This document shows, piece after piece, positions 61,706 to 64,000 of a stretch of DNA of 64,000 bases. The translations under genes and the position numbers were made by a program. Origin of the DNA: Chitinophagaceae bacterium (GTDB lineage Bacteria; Bacteroidota; Bacteroidia; Chitinophagales; Chitinophagaceae); contig JALHNJ010000003.1 of the NCBI GenBank assembly GCA_022843585.1, positions 1-64,000 on the forward strand, written 5' to 3'. The notes beneath the pieces were generated by a model, which saw only the letters and a list, made by a program, of their open reading frames with translations, did no database searches and was not told the DNA's origin. Position 1 is the stretch's first letter, and each line of letters starts with the position of its first letter.

Positions 61706-62746
61706 ATGGCACAAACAACATTTAATATTTTAATGACTGGTGGCGGTGCTCCCGGTGCTGCTGGCATTATTAAATGTTTACAGCAGGAAAAATCGTTTGT
61801 TCTTCATGTTGCAGATGCAAATCCTGATGCTATAGGAAAACATCTGGTGGATAATTTTTATGAAATTCCGGTAGCCACAGCACCATTGTTTGCTGAAACA
61901 GTTTTATCACTTTGTAAGCAAAAGAAAATTGATATTGTTCTTCCGCTTGTAACAAAAGAACTCTTACCGTTTGCAAATCATAAAGACGAATTTGAAAAAG
62001 CAGGAATAAAATTATTGGTATCTTCTGCTACTTCGTTAGAGATAGCCAATAACAAAAGTCGACTCTATCAATTTTTACAATGGCGTGGAATAGCGGTACC
62101 AGATTTTAGGGTTGTAGAAACCGTCGACCAATTTACCGCTGCCTTACAAGAATTAGGCTTTCCAGATAAGCCAATTTGTTTTAAACCCTCTGTATCGAAT
62201 GGAAGCCGTGGCTTTAGAATCGTAACAAACCAGGTTAATGAATTAGATCTTTTATTAAATTACAAACCTGCTAATACATATATCAGTTATACAGACGCTA
62301 TACGCATACTTTCTTCCGGTAAATTTCCGGAATTATTAGTATCGGAATATTTGCCCGGCACAGAATATTCTGTTGATTGCCTTGCCAATAATGGTGAAGC
62401 CATGTTGATCGTTCCCCGCAGCAGAAAAAAAATGATCAATGGTATTAGTACAGAAGGAGAATTTATAAATGATGAAAATATAATTGCTTATTGCAAACAG
62501 ATCGTCAGTGAATTACAATTGCATGGCAACATCGGCATACAGGTAAAGCAATCAGCTACAGGACAATTTTTGATTCTCGAAATTAATCCACGGGTGCAAG
62601 GCACTATTTCTTCGGCATTAGGTGCTGGTGTTAATCTTCCTGCATTGGCTATTAAACAAGAACTTGGTTTGCCAATTTCTTCTCAAGAACTAGTGGTGAA
62701 ATGGGGGACAGGTTTTTCCAGGCATTGGCAGGACATATATTATTAA
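61706..62746 (+). CDS. CarB-like ATP-grasp enzyme
   Basis: Protein of 346 aa starting one base after the UbiD gene. The N-terminal part (ILMTGGGAPGAAGIIKCLQQ) is a PreATP-grasp nucleotide-like fold. The central ATP-grasp has KPSVSNGSRGFRIV and the Mg-binding LILEINPRVQGTISS. It resembles the carbamoyl-phosphate synthase large-chain type. Such enzymes join a carboxylate to an amine or phosphorylate a carboxylate; the substrate is unknown. Tight spacing suggests co-transcription with the decarboxylase. Confidence 0.75.
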   Translation: MAQTTFNILMTGGGAPGAAGIIKCLQQEKSFVLHVADANPDAIGKHLVDNFYEIPVATAPLFAETVLSLCKQKKIDIVLPLVTKELLPFANHKDEFEKAGIKLLVSSATSLEIANNKSRLYQFLQWRGIAVPDFRVVETVDQFTAALQELGFPDKPICFKPSVSNGSRGFRIVTNQVNELDLLLNYKPANTYISYTDAIRILSSGKFPELLVSEYLPGTEYSVDCLANNGEAMLIVPRSRKKMINGISTEGEFINDENIIAYCKQIVSELQLHGNIGIQVKQSATGQFLILEINPRVQGTISSALGAGVNLPALAIKQELGLPISSQELVVKWGTGFSRHWQDIYY

Positions 62747-62898
62747 GTGAGTATCATAAAAATAAATTTACTGCCACATAGTCACTCCGCCAACTTTGGA
62801 TTAGTCTTTGTCAAACATTCTTCAGCTTTAAATACCGCTGGTGCAACCGAATACTATTGCCCGGCCTCTTTTCATTAATTTGAGTAAAATTCTTGTAC

Positions 62899-63804
62899 AT
62901 GAAACGACTAAGTGCAGGTTTACTGATGAGCCTCGTGGCCATTACCGCAGTAGCCCAACAAAATAAAGATAATAATACCTTGCTCTGGAAAATATCAGGC
63001 AATGGAATTGACAAGGCATCTTATCTCTTTGGCACCATTCATATGCTGTGCAAAGAAGATGCATTTCTCAGCAACAACTTAGTTTCTGCCATTGAAAAAG
63101 CGGATAGGGTGTACCTGGAACTGGACATGGACAATCTCTTTGAGATGTTTGGTGCCATGACAAAAATGAAGATGAATAATGATACAACCCTGGCCGATTT
63201 GCTTACAGCAGAAGAGTATAAAAGGGTAAAAGAACATTTTGAAAGTAAAAAGACTATGCTGCCATTTTCCATGCTGGAGACTTACAAACCGCTGCTTGCA
63301 TCATCCTTATTAATGGAAGGCGGTATTGGGTGCGATGAGCAAGTTGCTATGGAGCAACTCATAATGGAAGAAGCCAAAAAAAATGGCAAACGCATTGAAG
63401 GATTAGAAACGATGGCTTACCAGATGAGTGTGTTCGACAGTATTCCTTATAAAATGCAGGCACAGGAGCTTTTGAAAAGTATCAGTATTGGCGATAAGGA
63501 TACAGATGGTGATAAGGAATTCTCAGAACTGATGAAGGCCTACAAAGACCAGGATTTAGAAAAGCTGGGCGATATGATCACTAAAAGCGATGCCGGTATG
63601 ATGCAGTACCAGGATGTGCTACTCAATAACCGCAACCGCAATTGGGTGGAGAAATTAAAAATATTGTTGAAAGAAAAATCACTGGTGGTTGCAGTAGGGG
63701 CGGGGCATCTTCCCGGCGAAACAGGTGTAATTAATTTGCTAAGAAAAGCAGGTTATAAGGTAACACCGGTAGAAAATAAATCAAATAAAGTAACGGAGAT
63801 ATAA
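62899..63804 (+). CDS. TraB/GumN family protein
   Basis: Protein of 301 aa from the ATG at 62899. A TTG two codons earlier is not preferred. Signal peptide MKRLSAGLLMSLVAITAVAQQ. The mature part matches TraB/GumN: LLWKISGNGIDKASYLFGTIHM (conserved GTIHM), DRVYLELDMDN and, at the C-terminus, VVAVGAGHLPGETGVINLLRKAGYKVTPV (conserved GAGHLPG). These proteins are related to Tiki-type metalloproteases, with His and Glu residues placed for metal binding. Exported; its target is unknown. Confidence 0.82.
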   Translation: MKRLSAGLLMSLVAITAVAQQNKDNNTLLWKISGNGIDKASYLFGTIHMLCKEDAFLSNNLVSAIEKADRVYLELDMDNLFEMFGAMTKMKMNNDTTLADLLTAEEYKRVKEHFESKKTMLPFSMLETYKPLLASSLLMEGGIGCDEQVAMEQLIMEEAKKNGKRIEGLETMAYQMSVFDSIPYKMQAQELLKSISIGDKDTDGDKEFSELMKAYKDQDLEKLGDMITKSDAGMMQYQDVLLNNRNRNWVEKLKILLKEKSLVVAVGAGHLPGETGVINLLRKAGYKVTPVENKSNKVTEI

Positions 63805-63835
63805 ACCATTTTTAAGTCTAGCTGTTATTCCCTTG

Positions 63836-64000
63836 ATGAAATTTAATGTATTCCCTTTACTTTTTCTTTTAGCCTGTGTAACAGTATTGCCTTCTTTTCA
63901 GCCGTTGGCAGAAACCGGTATAAAAGTAACCGTCACTAATTTACGAAGCAATAAAGGTCATGTTTTAATCAGTCTCTTTAAAGATGGTATTGGCTATCCC
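63836..64000 (+). CDS. DUF2141 protein, truncated at the window edge
   Basis: The first 55 codons are in the window, with no stop. The start MKFNVFPLLFLLACVTVLPSF is a signal peptide, and the continuing GIKVTVTNLRSNKGHVLISLFKDGIGYP is the characteristic opening of DUF2141. The full protein is normally about 140 aa. Its function is unknown, although it is often found beside TonB-dependent or outer-membrane genes in Bacteroidota. It starts 31 bases after the TraB/GumN stop. Confidence 0.7.
   Translation, partial: MKFNVFPLLFLLACVTVLPSFQPLAETGIKVTVTNLRSNKGHVLISLFKDGIGYP

Noticed and set aside
1-64000. CRISPR array, prophage, insertion sequence, or rRNA/tRNA operon
   Set aside because: No regularly spaced identical repeats of 25-40 bp with unique spacers, no transposase, capsid or integrase motif, and no rRNA or tRNA core sequence was seen on either strand.

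Overview
The window looks like chromosomal DNA of a Bacteroidota bacterium, most likely family Chitinophagaceae. This rests on: Bacteroidota-type promoters (TAnnTTTG at the -7 position) and no purine-rich Shine-Dalgarno tracts; many small secreted lipoproteins; a type IX secretion (T9SS) C-terminal sorting domain; a GldM-like domain; DUF4249, DUF3822, DUF6089, DUF6629 and DUF2027-Smr proteins; the Bacteroidota form of RpoD (about 290 aa); and a 4-alpha-glucanotransferase with N-terminal starch-binding domains. The DNA is AT-rich. No rRNA, tRNA, CRISPR array, transposase, phage gene or integrase was recognised.

Region 1 (1-4.4 kb) is accessory-like. It has sparse small hypothetical genes and many repeats. 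Two related elements of about 210 bp (about 96-306 and 852-1062), each with long inverted arms, bracket one membrane-protein gene in a layout that recalls integron gene cassettes (one gene plus an attC-like site). Further along are an indel-free array of thirteen 21-bp units, two kinds of interspersed hairpin repeat, a duplicated promoter segment and a 31-codon lysine-rich gene.

Region 2 (4.4-15 kb) mixes exported proteins (HSL-type esterase, a TonB_C/GldM_C-like fusion, small lipoproteins) with core genes: arginine decarboxylase, Hsp20, bacilliredoxin, lgt and rpoD. Several of these have their own promoter and a clear terminator hairpin.

Region 3 (15-30 kb) is mostly housekeeping: trxB-folB; a tightly packed run DUF3822-rsmD-formyl-THF cyclo-ligase-lpxK-rnr with overlaps or a 1-nt gap, followed by a polyprenyl synthase; an APC permease; a DUF2027-Smr protein; and the RNase P RNA gene (rnpB), which closes with a perfect 10-bp P1 helix.

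Region 4 (30-46 kb) is rich in envelope and unknown functions: CPBP-like membrane protease, lipoproteins, dienelactone hydrolase-like lipoprotein, FKBP fusion, fatty acid desaturase, DUF6629, PepSY-like lipoprotein, histone H1-like protein, GYF_2 protein, a T9SS cargo, a secreted caspase-like protease and a tandem pair of unknown secreted paralogues.

Region 5 (46-64 kb) holds thrS, infC, rpmI and rplT, with a large zinc metalloprotease gene lodged between infC and rpmI. It continues with a YqaE/Pmp3 protein, malQ, a dipeptide epimerase, two tandem DUF6089 proteins, a UbiD-type decarboxylase coupled to an ATP-grasp enzyme, a TraB/GumN protein and a truncated DUF2141 gene at the right edge.
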